From assembly GCA_934359255.1 (NCBI GenBank), contig CAKRLG010000029.1:1-23439 (forward strand): DNA of 23,439 nt, written 5' to 3'. Source of the DNA: an uncultured Ruminococcus sp. GTDB lineage: Bacteria > Bacillota > Clostridia > Lachnospirales > Lachnospiraceae. A program made the translations under genes and the position numbers. The notes under the pieces are model-generated. The model did no database searches. It was not told the origin of the DNA and worked only from the letters and a program-made list of their open reading frames with translations. This document shows, piece after piece, positions 8,540-16,175 of the stretch (the stretch's first letter is position 1; the number at the start of each line of letters is the position of its first letter).

Positions 8540-9273
8540 TGTATCGGATCTTGATTGTGGAAGACGACAGAACCAACCGGCTGTTTTATGAAAAACTTCC
8601 GGTATGGAAGCAGGAAGGATTTGTGATCGGCGGTCAGGCAGAAAACGGAAAAAGAGCACTGGAGCAGATGGAAACAGAGCAGTTTGATGTTTTTTTCGTG
8701 GATGTGATGATGCCGGTGATGAATGGACTGGAATTTTTACAGGAACTGAAAAACAGAGGAATTACAGCGCCGAGGATCATTGTCAGTAACTATAATGAAT
8801 TTTCCTATGTACGGCAGGGAATGAAACTGGGAGCTATGGATTATCTGTTAAAACCGGTGACGGAAGAAGAACTGCAGGAATGTCTGCGGACCGTACGGGA
8901 GGAACTGGACGCAGAAAAGGAGCAGAGTGTGGAAGAACAGATTTTTCTTGCCTGTGGTGCGGACATTCATTCCGGTTTTGTGCAGAAACTGATGCAGTAT
9001 TTTCAGGAGCATGCGGAGCTGAACCAGAAAGAGATTTCCGATGCTTTTTTGCTGAGTAAGGATTATTTCGGGAAGCTTTTCAAACGGCAGATGCATGAGA
9101 ACTTTAACCAGTTTGTGTTGAAATACAAGATGGAATATGCCAAATATCTGCTGGAACATACGGATGACAGAATCTATGAGATAGGTGATAAACTGGGATA
9201 TAAAACGACGGATTATTTTTCGAAAATATTTAAGGAATATACAGGACAGACGCCGGCACAGTACAGAAAATAA
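8539..9273 (+). CDS. Response regulator with AraC-type DNA-binding domain
   Basis: This 244-aa protein has an N-terminal receiver (MYRILIVEDD) with phosphoacceptor Asp55 in FFVDVMMPVMNG and switch Lys105 in YLLKPV. A short linker leads to a C-terminal AraC/YesN double helix-turn-helix, ending DYFSKIFKEYTGQTPAQYRK. ATG 8539 overlaps the kinase stop (TGATG), implying translational coupling; AAAGGAG lies 11 nt upstream. A GTG at 8536 is a less likely alternative. It is the probable acceptor of the upstream hybrid kinase's relay and a candidate activator of the two promoters that share a GGAAAAARCCGGAT box (3392 and 9296). That target assignment is inference from proximity. Confidence 0.92.
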   Translation: MYRILIVEDDRTNRLFYEKLPVWKQEGFVIGGQAENGKRALEQMETEQFDVFFVDVMMPVMNGLEFLQELKNRGITAPRIIVSNYNEFSYVRQGMKLGAMDYLLKPVTEEELQECLRTVREELDAEKEQSVEEQIFLACGADIHSGFVQKLMQYFQEHAELNQKEISDAFLLSKDYFGKLFKRQMHENFNQFVLKYKMEYAKYLLEHTDDRIYEIGDKLGYKTTDYFSKIFKEYTGQTPAQYRK

Positions 9274-9295
9274 TGGTAATGACGGTTTTTTCGGG

Positions 9296-9309
9296 GGAAA
9301 AAGCCGGAT
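9296..9309 (+). promoter_or_regulatory. Second copy of the GGAAAAARCCGGAT box
   Basis: GGAAAAAGCCGGAT matches the box upstream of the ureA promoter at 13 of 14 positions and lies 8 bp before the -35 at 9318. It is embedded in an inverted repeat: CCGGA (9304-9308) pairs with TCCGG (9313-9317) over TTTG. That is nested in a wider GGTTTTTTC (9284-9292) / GAAAAAACC (9326-9334) repeat. It is a candidate binding site for a locus regulator. Confidence 0.35.
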
Positions 9310-9317
9310 TTGTCCGG

Positions 9318-9346
9318 TTGTCCGGGAAAAAACCATATGCTATCAT
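9318..9346 (+). promoter_or_regulatory. Promoter of the cytidylate-kinase-like / urt / ureEFGD operon
   Basis: TTGTCC (9318-9323), a 17-bp spacer and TATCAT (9341-9346) preceded by TGC form an extended -10 promoter. The weak -35 fits an activator-dependent promoter. The predicted start near 9353 is only about 19 nt before the terminator-like hairpin at 9372. Confidence 0.55.
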
Positions 9347-9371
9347 AGTCCCATCGAAACAAAGAGATGGC

Positions 9372-9419
9372 AAAGGAGCTGATTTCCATGGAAACGTGGA
9401 AAGCGGCTCCTTTTCTTTT
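9372..9419 (+). terminator. Terminator or attenuator between response regulator and importer operon
   Basis: A 16-bp stem with one A-G mismatch and one wobble pair (left arm 9373-9388, right arm 9397-9412) closes an 8-nt loop. It is followed by TTTTCTTTT (9411-9419). It would end the two-component transcript, but it also lies just after the start predicted from the 9318 promoter and 25 bp before the next gene. Its left arm contains AAAGGAG and an ATG (9388) in frame with that gene, so ribosome binding there could in principle open the hairpin. Confidence 0.75.
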
Positions 9420-9444
9420 GTGGAAAGAGAAAGGAGGCTGTGAG

Positions 9445-10086
9445 ATGGATAATTATGTGATCACCATTGCCAGAGGATTTGGCAGCGGTGGAAAGCAGAT
9501 CGGACTCCGGTTGTCAAAAAAACTGGGAATCCCCTGCTATGAGAAACAGATTTTACAGATGGCATCGGATTACAGCGGGATCAACAAGTCACTGTTTGTA
9601 AAATCCGATGAAAAACTGAACGGCAAAAAGATTGCCATGGCACTGAAGAAATTTCCAAAGATCAACCGGCTGGCAGAGCCCAGTCAGAAAGATTTTGTAT
9701 CGGATGTGAATCTGTTTAATATTCAGGCAGAGATCATCCGGGAACTGGCAAAGACGGAGTCCTGTATCATCATCGGAAAATGTGCCAATTACATTCTGAA
9801 AGATTTCAGCAATGTGGTCAGCATCTATGTGGAAGCACCAAGACGTGCCTGTCGGGCTACGATCATGGAACGACTGGATGTGACAGCACAGGAGGCGGAT
9901 CAGATGATCTACCAGACAGATAAATACAGAGCCAATTATTACAGCTATTATACCGGTGGAGGTTCCTGGACCGACCCGGTAGCCTATGATATGACATTGA
10001 ACAGTGAACGCATCGGCTACGATGACTGTGCAGAGATTATCGCCCATTTTAAGGATATCAGACTGGCGAGACCTGTTCAGCAGTAA
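9445..10086 (+). CDS. Cytidylate-kinase-like family P-loop protein
   Basis: This 213-aa protein begins MDNYVITIARGFGSGGKQIG. It has a P-loop-like GFGSGGK at residues 11-17 and the layout of the cytidylate-kinase-like family (Cmk-related nucleoside monophosphate kinase fold), including IIIGKCANYIL and the RACRATIMERL lid-like segment. The family's substrate is generally undefined, and it is distinct from the housekeeping Cmk. ATG 9445 has AAAGGAGG 7 nt upstream. The frame is open to 9367, including an ATG at 9388 with its own AAAGGAG, but that extension spans the hairpin. Only 30 bp separate it from urtA with no terminator, so it should head the importer operon. Whether it modifies a nucleotide or signals nitrogen status is unknown. 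Confidence 0.8.
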   Translation: MDNYVITIARGFGSGGKQIGLRLSKKLGIPCYEKQILQMASDYSGINKSLFVKSDEKLNGKKIAMALKKFPKINRLAEPSQKDFVSDVNLFNIQAEIIRELAKTESCIIIGKCANYILKDFSNVVSIYVEAPRRACRATIMERLDVTAQEADQMIYQTDKYRANYYSYYTGGGSWTDPVAYDMTLNSERIGYDDCAEIIAHFKDIRLARPVQQ

Positions 10087-10116
10087 CAAGTCAGCCAGAC
10101 GAGGAGGAGAGAGATT

Positions 10117-11358
10117 ATGAAAAAAAGAATGAGAGATTTACTTACGGCAGTTACCTGTACAACCCTGGCACTTTCCATGATCGGATGTGGCAGCAGCGGA
10201 ACGAGCGGCAGTGCAGACAGCGGAGAGGATACCGTTACGGTTGGTCTTCTTCACTCCCTGACCGGTTCCATGGCCATCAGTGAAGGATCAGTAAGAGATG
10301 CAGAAGTGCTGGCCATCGACGAGATCAATGCCGACGGCGGTGTTCTGGGAAAACAGATTGAATATATCGAGGAAGATGGTGCATCGGAGCCGTCAACCTT
10401 TGCAACAAAAGCAGAAAAACTGCTGGGAGAAGATGAGGTGGCCACTGTGTTCGGATGTTGGACTTCCTCTTCCAGAAAAGCAGTAAAACAGATTTTCGAA
10501 GATTATGACAGCCTGCTGTGGTATCCGGTACAGTATGAAGGCATGGAATCTTCCAAAAATATCGTATACATGGGAGCAGCACCAAATCAGCAGATCGTAC
10601 CGGCGATTGAATACCTGCTGGATCAGGGATACACCAGATTCTTTCTGCTGGGTTCGGATTATGTATTCCCGAGAACGGCTAACATGATCATTAACGCACA
10701 GATCGATGCGGTGGACGGAGCAGAAGTGGTGGGAGAAGAATATGCGGCCATGGATCAGACCGAATTTTCCTCCATTATTTCCAAAATCGAAGCGGCACAG
10801 CCGCATGTGATCATCAATACACTGAACGGTACCGGTAATGTTTCTTTCTTCAAACAGCTGGCAGACAGAAATATCACATCTGATGATATGATGACCATGT
10901 CTTTCTCTATCGCGGAGGAAGAAGTACAGACCATCGGGGCAGATATCCTGAAAGGAAATCTGGTATCCTGGAATTACTATGAGACAACCGATACGGAGAA
11001 AAACCAGGAATTTGTAAAAGCGTATAAAGAAAAATACGGCGAAGACCGTGTAACGTCAGATCCTGCAGAAGCAGCATATGATGCGGTTTATATGTGGAAA
11101 GCAGCCTGTGAAAAAGCCGGAAGTTTTGATACGGATGCGGTAAGAGAGGCACTGGACGGACTGAGCATCGATGCACCGGAAGGAACTATCACAGTCAACG
11201 GAGAGAATCAGCATATTTCCAAGCCGGTTCGTATCGGTGAAGTGAAAGAGGACGGTCTGATCTATGAAGTATCCGCGACAGACGGACCGGTAGAGCCGGA
11301 TCCATATCTGACGACTTACGACTGGGCAGTAAAAGCAGGGGTACAGCCACTGGAATAA
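10117..11358 (+). CDS. urtA: Urea ABC transporter substrate-binding lipoprotein
   Basis: This 413-aa protein has a lipoprotein signal peptide with Cys24 in LSMIGCGSS, followed by a Ser/Gly-rich tether. The mature part is a type I periplasmic-binding-like fold related to amide/branched-chain amino-acid binding proteins. UrtA-type motifs include GLLHSLTGSMAISE, LLWYPVQYEG and YMGAAPNQQ. It captures urea at the outer face of the membrane and delivers it to UrtBC. The ribosome site GAGGAGGAGAG precedes ATG 10117. The urease genes on both sides make urea, rather than short amides or amino acids, the expected ligand. Confidence 0.95.
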   Translation: MKKRMRDLLTAVTCTTLALSMIGCGSSGTSGSADSGEDTVTVGLLHSLTGSMAISEGSVRDAEVLAIDEINADGGVLGKQIEYIEEDGASEPSTFATKAEKLLGEDEVATVFGCWTSSSRKAVKQIFEDYDSLLWYPVQYEGMESSKNIVYMGAAPNQQIVPAIEYLLDQGYTRFFLLGSDYVFPRTANMIINAQIDAVDGAEVVGEEYAAMDQTEFSSIISKIEAAQPHVIINTLNGTGNVSFFKQLADRNITSDDMMTMSFSIAEEEVQTIGADILKGNLVSWNYYETTDTEKNQEFVKAYKEKYGEDRVTSDPAEAAYDAVYMWKAACEKAGSFDTDAVREALDGLSIDAPEGTITVNGENQHISKPVRIGEVKEDGLIYEVSATDGPVEPDPYLTTYDWAVKAGVQPLE

Positions 11359-11379
11359 ACAACGAAAAGGAGGCACTTC

Positions 11380-12273
11380 ATGAATCTTCTGTTTAATGGA
11401 TTAAGTTTATCTTCTATTATATTGCTGGCATCCCTTGGACTTGCCATTACCTTTGGTCTGATGCGGGTGATCAATATGGCTCACGGAGAGTTCATGATGA
11501 TCGGTGCCTACACCAGTTATGTAGTTCAGAATCTGTTACAGACCTGGCTTGGAAACAGCGGTGCGGATGTCGGATATTTTCTTTCTATTATTATTGCATT
11601 TGCAGTCACCTTTCTCATCGGCTCACTTCTGGAAACCCTGGTGGTTTCCAGACTGTACGGCCGGGAGATCGACAGTCTTCTTGCCACCTGGGGAATCAGC
11701 CTGATTCTTCAGCAGGCGGCGAGAACCATATTCGGTACACAGGGTGTGCTGGTTACCACGCCAAAAGTGTTATCCGGAAGTATCCGGATCGGGAAAGCGT
11801 CCTTATCCATGACCCGTCTGTTTATTATCGCCCTGGTTGCCTGCTGTCTGCTTCTGGTATGGTTTCTGATGTACCGGACCAATTTTGGACGACAGATGCG
11901 GGCGGTTATGCAGAACCGTTCCATGGCTCAGTGTATGGGAATCAATTCCAGAAAAATTGACAACCTGACCTTCAGCATCGGCTCCGGTCTGGCGGGAATT
12001 GCCGGATGTTCCATCGCACTGCTGGGATCCATAGATTCCACAGTCGGACAGAATTATATTGTAAATACTTTTATGGCGGTCGTTCTTGGCGGTGTAGGAA
12101 AGCTGCTTGGAACCGTACTCGGTTCTTCCATTATCGGATTCTCCAGCATAGGATTTGAAACCATGACATCTTCCTCTATTGCGAAAGCCATCGTATTACT
12201 GATCATTATTATCTTTTTACAGAAAAAACCACAGGGACTGTTTACCGTACGAAGCAGAGCACTGGACGAATAG
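11380..12273 (+). CDS. urtB: Urea ABC transporter permease UrtB
   Basis: This 297-aa polytopic membrane protein is of the LivH-type permease family. Its N-terminal GLAITFGLMRVINMAHGEF is the hallmark of this branch, and NRSMAQCMGIN plus GGVGKLLGTVLGSS mark the cytoplasmic coupling region and last helices. It lacks the long N-terminal extension seen in many proteobacterial UrtB proteins, consistent with a Gram-positive. It pairs with UrtC to form the urea channel. The ribosome site AAAAGGAGG lies upstream of ATG 11380, 21 bp after urtA. Confidence 0.93.
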   Translation: MNLLFNGLSLSSIILLASLGLAITFGLMRVINMAHGEFMMIGAYTSYVVQNLLQTWLGNSGADVGYFLSIIIAFAVTFLIGSLLETLVVSRLYGREIDSLLATWGISLILQQAARTIFGTQGVLVTTPKVLSGSIRIGKASLSMTRLFIIALVACCLLLVWFLMYRTNFGRQMRAVMQNRSMAQCMGINSRKIDNLTFSIGSGLAGIAGCSIALLGSIDSTVGQNYIVNTFMAVVLGGVGKLLGTVLGSSIIGFSSIGFETMTSSSIAKAIVLLIIIIFLQKKPQGLFTVRSRALDE

Positions 12274-12285
12274 GAGGGGTGAAAG

Positions 12286-13407
12286 ATGAAGCTGTTAAAA
12301 AAGAACGGATATAATCTGTGCTTTACTGTTATTGTGATCGCACTGGCTTTGATGCCCCTGCTGTTACTGAACGGATTTGTAAAAAGCACCACAGTGTTAT
12401 TTCTTGGAAAATGCATGGCATTTGCCATCGTGGCGATCGGACTGGATCTGATCTGGGGATATACCGGAATCTTAAGTCTGGGACACGGCTTATATTTCTG
12501 CCTCGGTGCTTATGGTATGGGAATGTATCTGAAAATGGTAGAAACCCATGGAAAAATCACCGATTTTATGCAGGTGGGAGGTCTGACAGAACTTCCATTG
12601 ATCTGGAAACCGTTTCTGTCGCTTCCGGGAACTTTTCTGATGATCTTTCTGGTACCGCTGGTGGTCTCCGGGCTGATCGGATATTTCATCTTTAAAAACA
12701 GAGTAAAAGGTGTTTATTTTTCAATTATTTCGCAGGCACTTACCTGGGCGGCATATTCCATTTTTATTGCCCTGTCTCCGTATACCAACGGAAATGTGGG
12801 AATCAGCCAGATACAGTCGGTGCTTGGAAGCCTCCGTGGACCGAAAAATGAAGGAAACCTTGTGACACTGTTCTATGTGGCACTGGTGGTTCTGATCCTG
12901 ATTTATACACTGTCCTATTTTCTGGTACATACAAAGTTCGGAAAGATCCTGATTGCCATCCGGGACGGAGAAAACAGAACGTATTTCTCCGGCTACTGTG
13001 TCAGCAATTATAAAAATGTGATCTATATGCTGTCAGCTATCTTTGCAGCGGTTGCCGGAGCACTGTTTGTCAATTTTAACGGATCCATCACACCGACTCA
13101 GATGTCAATCACCTATTCAATCACCATGGTCATCTGGGTAGCGATCGGAGGAAGAGGAACGCTGATCGGAGCGGTGATCGGTGCTTTCCTGATCAACCTG
13201 TGCGAGTATAATCTGAGTTCCGGAAGTATGGCGGAAAGCTGGCAGTATATCATCGGACTTCTGTTTGTGATCACCATTCTGTTCTTTAAAGGTGGAATTG
13301 TGGGAATTGTAAAGGATCAGATTCCGGCATTGCTGCAGAAAAGAAGATCCAGAGCAGAAAAAGAAGGCAGAGATCATCAGCCGATACCGGTAAAAGCGGA
13401 GGAATAG
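12286..13407 (+). CDS. urtC: Urea ABC transporter permease UrtC
   Basis: This 373-aa LivM-type permease has multiple membrane segments. It carries the family motif GLDLIWGYTGILSLGHGLYF near residues 46-66 and RDGENRTYFSGYCVSNYKN, the cytoplasmic loop contacting the ATPases. The C-terminal tail after the last helix is strongly charged (KRRSRAEKEGRDH). A GGAGGGGTGAAAG ribosome site sits between urtB and ATG 12286, only 12 bp after the urtB stop. It partners UrtB in the inner-membrane channel. Confidence 0.93.
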   Translation: MKLLKKNGYNLCFTVIVIALALMPLLLLNGFVKSTTVLFLGKCMAFAIVAIGLDLIWGYTGILSLGHGLYFCLGAYGMGMYLKMVETHGKITDFMQVGGLTELPLIWKPFLSLPGTFLMIFLVPLVVSGLIGYFIFKNRVKGVYFSIISQALTWAAYSIFIALSPYTNGNVGISQIQSVLGSLRGPKNEGNLVTLFYVALVVLILIYTLSYFLVHTKFGKILIAIRDGENRTYFSGYCVSNYKNVIYMLSAIFAAVAGALFVNFNGSITPTQMSITYSITMVIWVAIGGRGTLIGAVIGAFLINLCEYNLSSGSMAESWQYIIGLLFVITILFFKGGIVGIVKDQIPALLQKRRSRAEKEGRDHQPIPVKAEE

Positions 13408-13409
13408 CG

Positions 13410-14189
13410 ATGGGAAAAGAACAAGATACTGTATTGAAAATAAAGAATGTTTCTGTAGTCTTTGACGGTTTTCAGGCACTGACCGATGTAAATGTAAAGG
13501 TAAAACGTAACAGTATCCACTTTTTTATCGGTCCAAACGGTGCAGGAAAAACCACATTGCTGGACATTATCTGTGCAAAGACAAAGCCTACCGAAGGAAA
13601 TGTAAGTTTTTATCCGGCAGATGGGGAAAAGGTCCGTCTGACGGGAATGAAAGAATATAAGATTGTAAAAGAAGGCGTTGTCCGGAAATTTCAGGTTCCT
13701 TCGGTTTTCGTCAATCTGACAGTAGAAGAAAATATGGAACTCTCTCTGAAAGGAAATAAGGGAGTGTGGCAAAGTGTTTTTCACAGAACCAGTGAGGAAG
13801 AAAAAGCACTGATTGATGAAACACTGAAAAAAGTGGGACTGGAAAAAAGAAAGGATATTCTGGCAGGCTCTCTGGCCCATGGAGAAAAACAGTGGTTGGA
13901 GATTGCCATGCAGTTTGTACAGAAACCGGAGATCATCCTTTTGGATGAACCGGCGGCAGGCATGGGAAAACCGGAAACATTTAAAACCGGAGAACTGTTG
14001 AAAGAAATCAAAAAAGAGTGTACGATTATCGTGGTAGAACACGATATGGATTTCGTGAAGCAGATTGCAGACTGTGTTACCGTTCTTCATGAGGGAAAAG
14101 TCCTGATGGAAGGTGACATTCATCAGGTACTTGCGGACGAGACGGTACAGGCGGTATACCTTGGAAGGGGCGGTGAACGGAATGCTTAA
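13410..14189 (+). CDS. urtD: Urea ABC transporter ATP-binding protein UrtD
   Basis: This 259-aa LivG-type ATPase has Walker A GPNGAGKTT (about residues 41-49), a signature motif LAHGEKQWLEIAM, Walker B IILLDEPAAGM and switch His in VVEHDMDF. The signature has LAHGE in place of LSGGQ, which is usual in the UrtD branch. It starts 2 bp after the urtC stop, and its 3' end overlaps urtE by 8 bp, indicating tight coupling. It powers urea import with UrtE. Confidence 0.95.
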   Translation: MGKEQDTVLKIKNVSVVFDGFQALTDVNVKVKRNSIHFFIGPNGAGKTTLLDIICAKTKPTEGNVSFYPADGEKVRLTGMKEYKIVKEGVVRKFQVPSVFVNLTVEENMELSLKGNKGVWQSVFHRTSEEEKALIDETLKKVGLEKRKDILAGSLAHGEKQWLEIAMQFVQKPEIILLDEPAAGMGKPETFKTGELLKEIKKECTIIVVEHDMDFVKQIADCVTVLHEGKVLMEGDIHQVLADETVQAVYLGRGGERNA

Positions 14190-14874
14190 GATAGAACAGA
14201 TGGATGCATATTACGGAGAGAGCCGCGTGATCCCCGGACTGAATCTCCAGGCAAAAAAAGGAGAGATTACCTGTCTGATCGGAAGAAATGGTGTGGGAAA
14301 AAGTACTACATTAAAAAGCATTATGGGTCTGGTGAAAACACCCACAGGAAGGATTCTTCTGGCAGATCAGGACATCATTCATATGAAAACCTATGACAGG
14401 GTAAAAAAAGGAATTGGCTATGTACCGCAGGGAAGAGATATTTTTCCGCAGATGACGGTACAGGAAAATATAGAACTGGGTCTGCAGGCCCTAGGCGGAA
14501 AGGGAAAGGTACCGGAGTATATTTATGATCTGTTTCCGATTCTTCCCAAATTTGCCAAGAGAAAGGGAGGAGATCTCTCCGGTGGTCAGCAGCAGCAGCT
14601 TGCGATCGCAAGAGCACTGGTGACCGACCCGAAGATCCTGATCCTGGATGAACCGACCGAAGGTATTCAGCCATCCATCATTCAGGATATCGGGGAAGCG
14701 ATCCGAAGAGTGAACAAAGAACTGGATATCACAGTGCTGATCGTGGAACAGTATCTGGACTTTGTACTTGGTATTTCCGATGTACTGTATGTGATGGAGA
14801 AAGGTTCCATCGTGCTGCAGGGAAGAACCAAAGAGATGGATCCCCGAAAAGTACAGAAAATGATGACAGACTGA
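14182..14874 (+). CDS. urtE: Urea ABC transporter ATP-binding protein UrtE
   Basis: This 230-aa LivF-type ATPase has Walker A GRNGVGKST, signature LSGGQQQQLAIARAL, Walker B ILILDEPTEGIQPS and LIVEQYLDF. DEPTEGIQPSI is typical of UrtE. I chose ATG 14182 (MLKIEQMDAYYGE) because homologues start there and AAGGGG lies upstream. The open frame back to 14113 would only overlap urtD further. It is the second ATPase of the importer, followed after 14 bp by ureE. Confidence 0.94.
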   Translation: MLKIEQMDAYYGESRVIPGLNLQAKKGEITCLIGRNGVGKSTTLKSIMGLVKTPTGRILLADQDIIHMKTYDRVKKGIGYVPQGRDIFPQMTVQENIELGLQALGGKGKVPEYIYDLFPILPKFAKRKGGDLSGGQQQQLAIARALVTDPKILILDEPTEGIQPSIIQDIGEAIRRVNKELDITVLIVEQYLDFVLGISDVLYVMEKGSIVLQGRTKEMDPRKVQKMMTD

Positions 14875-14888
14875 CGGGAGGAATGAAA

Positions 14889-15368
14889 ATGATATGTGAA
14901 ACAGTGGTCGGACGACTGGAAGATCTGGACACAGAAGGAAAAACCGTGGAGTATGTGCCCATCGAATGGCATGAGGCTTTTAAAAAAATTCACAGAAAAG
15001 AGACAGAAAGCGGAAGAGAAGTGGGGATCCGTATGGATGATTCCATTCTTTCCCGGGGACTGTATGAAGGGGATGTGATTTATCTGGATGAGAAGCTGGT
15101 GATCGCAGTGCATACGCCGCCCTGTGAAGTTGTGGTGATTCAGGTCGCAAAGGATCATCCGGAGATGGTTCCGAAGGTCTGTTACGAGATCGGGAACCGT
15201 CACGCGCCGCTGTTTTACGGTGAGGATGCGTGGTCTTTTATCACGCCGTACAACGAGCCGATGCTTCAGATGCTAAGCCGGTTTCACGGCGTGGAGGCAA
15301 AAAAAGTTACACAGAGACTTTGCTTTGAAAAACGGATCTCATCATCGATCCACAATCATCATCATTAG
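14889..15368 (+). CDS. ureE: Urease accessory protein UreE (nickel chaperone)
   Basis: This 159-aa metallochaperone supplies nickel to the UreDFG complex. The N-terminal domain begins MICETVVGRLEDLD, and the C-terminal metal-binding domain shows YEIGNRHAPLFY with the conserved histidine. It ends in a short His-rich tail (HNHHH). ATG 14889 is preferred: GGGAGG (14876-14881) lies 7 nt before it but only 1 nt before the alternative ATG at 14883. It directly follows urtE, placing nickel delivery and urea import on one transcript. No nickel transporter is visible in this window. Confidence 0.94.
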   Translation: MICETVVGRLEDLDTEGKTVEYVPIEWHEAFKKIHRKETESGREVGIRMDDSILSRGLYEGDVIYLDEKLVIAVHTPPCEVVVIQVAKDHPEMVPKVCYEIGNRHAPLFYGEDAWSFITPYNEPMLQMLSRFHGVEAKKVTQRLCFEKRISSSIHNHHH

Positions 15369-15376
15369 GAGCGAAT

Positions 15377-16072
15377 ATGGAGAAAAGAAATCATCATTTT
15401 CTTCTTCTGCAGATCAATGATGCACTGTTTCCCATCGGAGGATATTCTCATTCCTATGGGCTGGAAACCTATATTCAATATGGTCTGGTAAAGGACGCAG
15501 CGACGGCGGACAGGTTTATCCGCAATCGTCTGCGTTACAGTATTTTCTACACGGATCTGTTGGCGGTACGACTGGCTTATGAGGCAGTGGTGGGCGAACA
15601 GATGGGAAAACTGGATCGTCTGGAAGAGGAGATGGAAGCATCTCGCATACCGGAGGAAGTGCGGGAAGCATCGAAAAAACTGGGAAGAAGATTTGTAAAA
15701 ACCATCAACGAGATGGAGACACTTTCACAACTTCCGCGCTGGAAGGACTATCTGGAAAAAAGAGCAGGGAAGACAACGTGTCATCCCTGTGCGTATGGGA
15801 CGTTATGTGCGGCTGCAGGTATGGAGAAACAGGAAGTTCTGGCAGGATTTTTATATGCCCAGACTTCAGCAATGGTGACAAACTGTGTAAAGACCATTCC
15901 ACTGAGTCAGTCCGAAGGACAGAAGCTGTTGTTTTGTCTGCATCCCCTGCTGGAAGAGATGACAGAAAAGGTAAATAATGTGCCGGAGGAAATGCTCTGT
16001 GCATCCACGCCCGGGTTTGATCTTCGGTGCATACAGCATGAAACGTTGTATTCCAGGTTATATATGTCCTGA
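15377..16072 (+). CDS. ureF: Urease accessory protein UreF
   Basis: This 231-aa all-helical protein has the diagnostic N-terminal LLQINDALFPIGGYSHSYGLE and a C-terminal VKTIPLSQSEGQKLL followed by the TPGFDLRCIQHETLYSRLY tail. UreF bridges UreD and UreG in the nickel insertion complex on apo-urease. It starts 8 bp after ureE with AGGAG at the junction. Its stop codon is immediately followed by the long inverted repeat at 16071-16123. Confidence 0.95.
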   Translation: MEKRNHHFLLLQINDALFPIGGYSHSYGLETYIQYGLVKDAATADRFIRNRLRYSIFYTDLLAVRLAYEAVVGEQMGKLDRLEEEMEASRIPEEVREASKKLGRRFVKTINEMETLSQLPRWKDYLEKRAGKTTCHPCAYGTLCAAAGMEKQEVLAGFLYAQTSAMVTNCVKTIPLSQSEGQKLLFCLHPLLEEMTEKVNNVPEEMLCASTPGFDLRCIQHETLYSRLYMS

Positions 16073-16123
16073 TGTAACTGTTCAGTATTTTCACAGTTAT
16101 AGTACCTACTGAATAGTTGCATC
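16071..16123 (+). repeat. Long imperfect inverted repeat (hairpin) between ureF and ureG
   Basis: GATGTAACTGTTCAGTA (16071-16087) pairs with TACTGAATAGTTGCATC (16107-16123). The 17-bp RNA stem has only two G-U wobbles and closes a 19-nt loop. No T-run follows, so it is not a standard terminator. The wobble-only differences suggest an RNA structure, either an mRNA processing/stability site or a small MITE-like palindromic repeat. The rest of the 103-bp gap contains only the ureG ribosome site. Confidence 0.6.
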
Positions 16124-16175
16124 TTAAAACAGAAAGATTCCGAGAGTATGTCAGAGAAAAAAGGAGGAGACAGTC

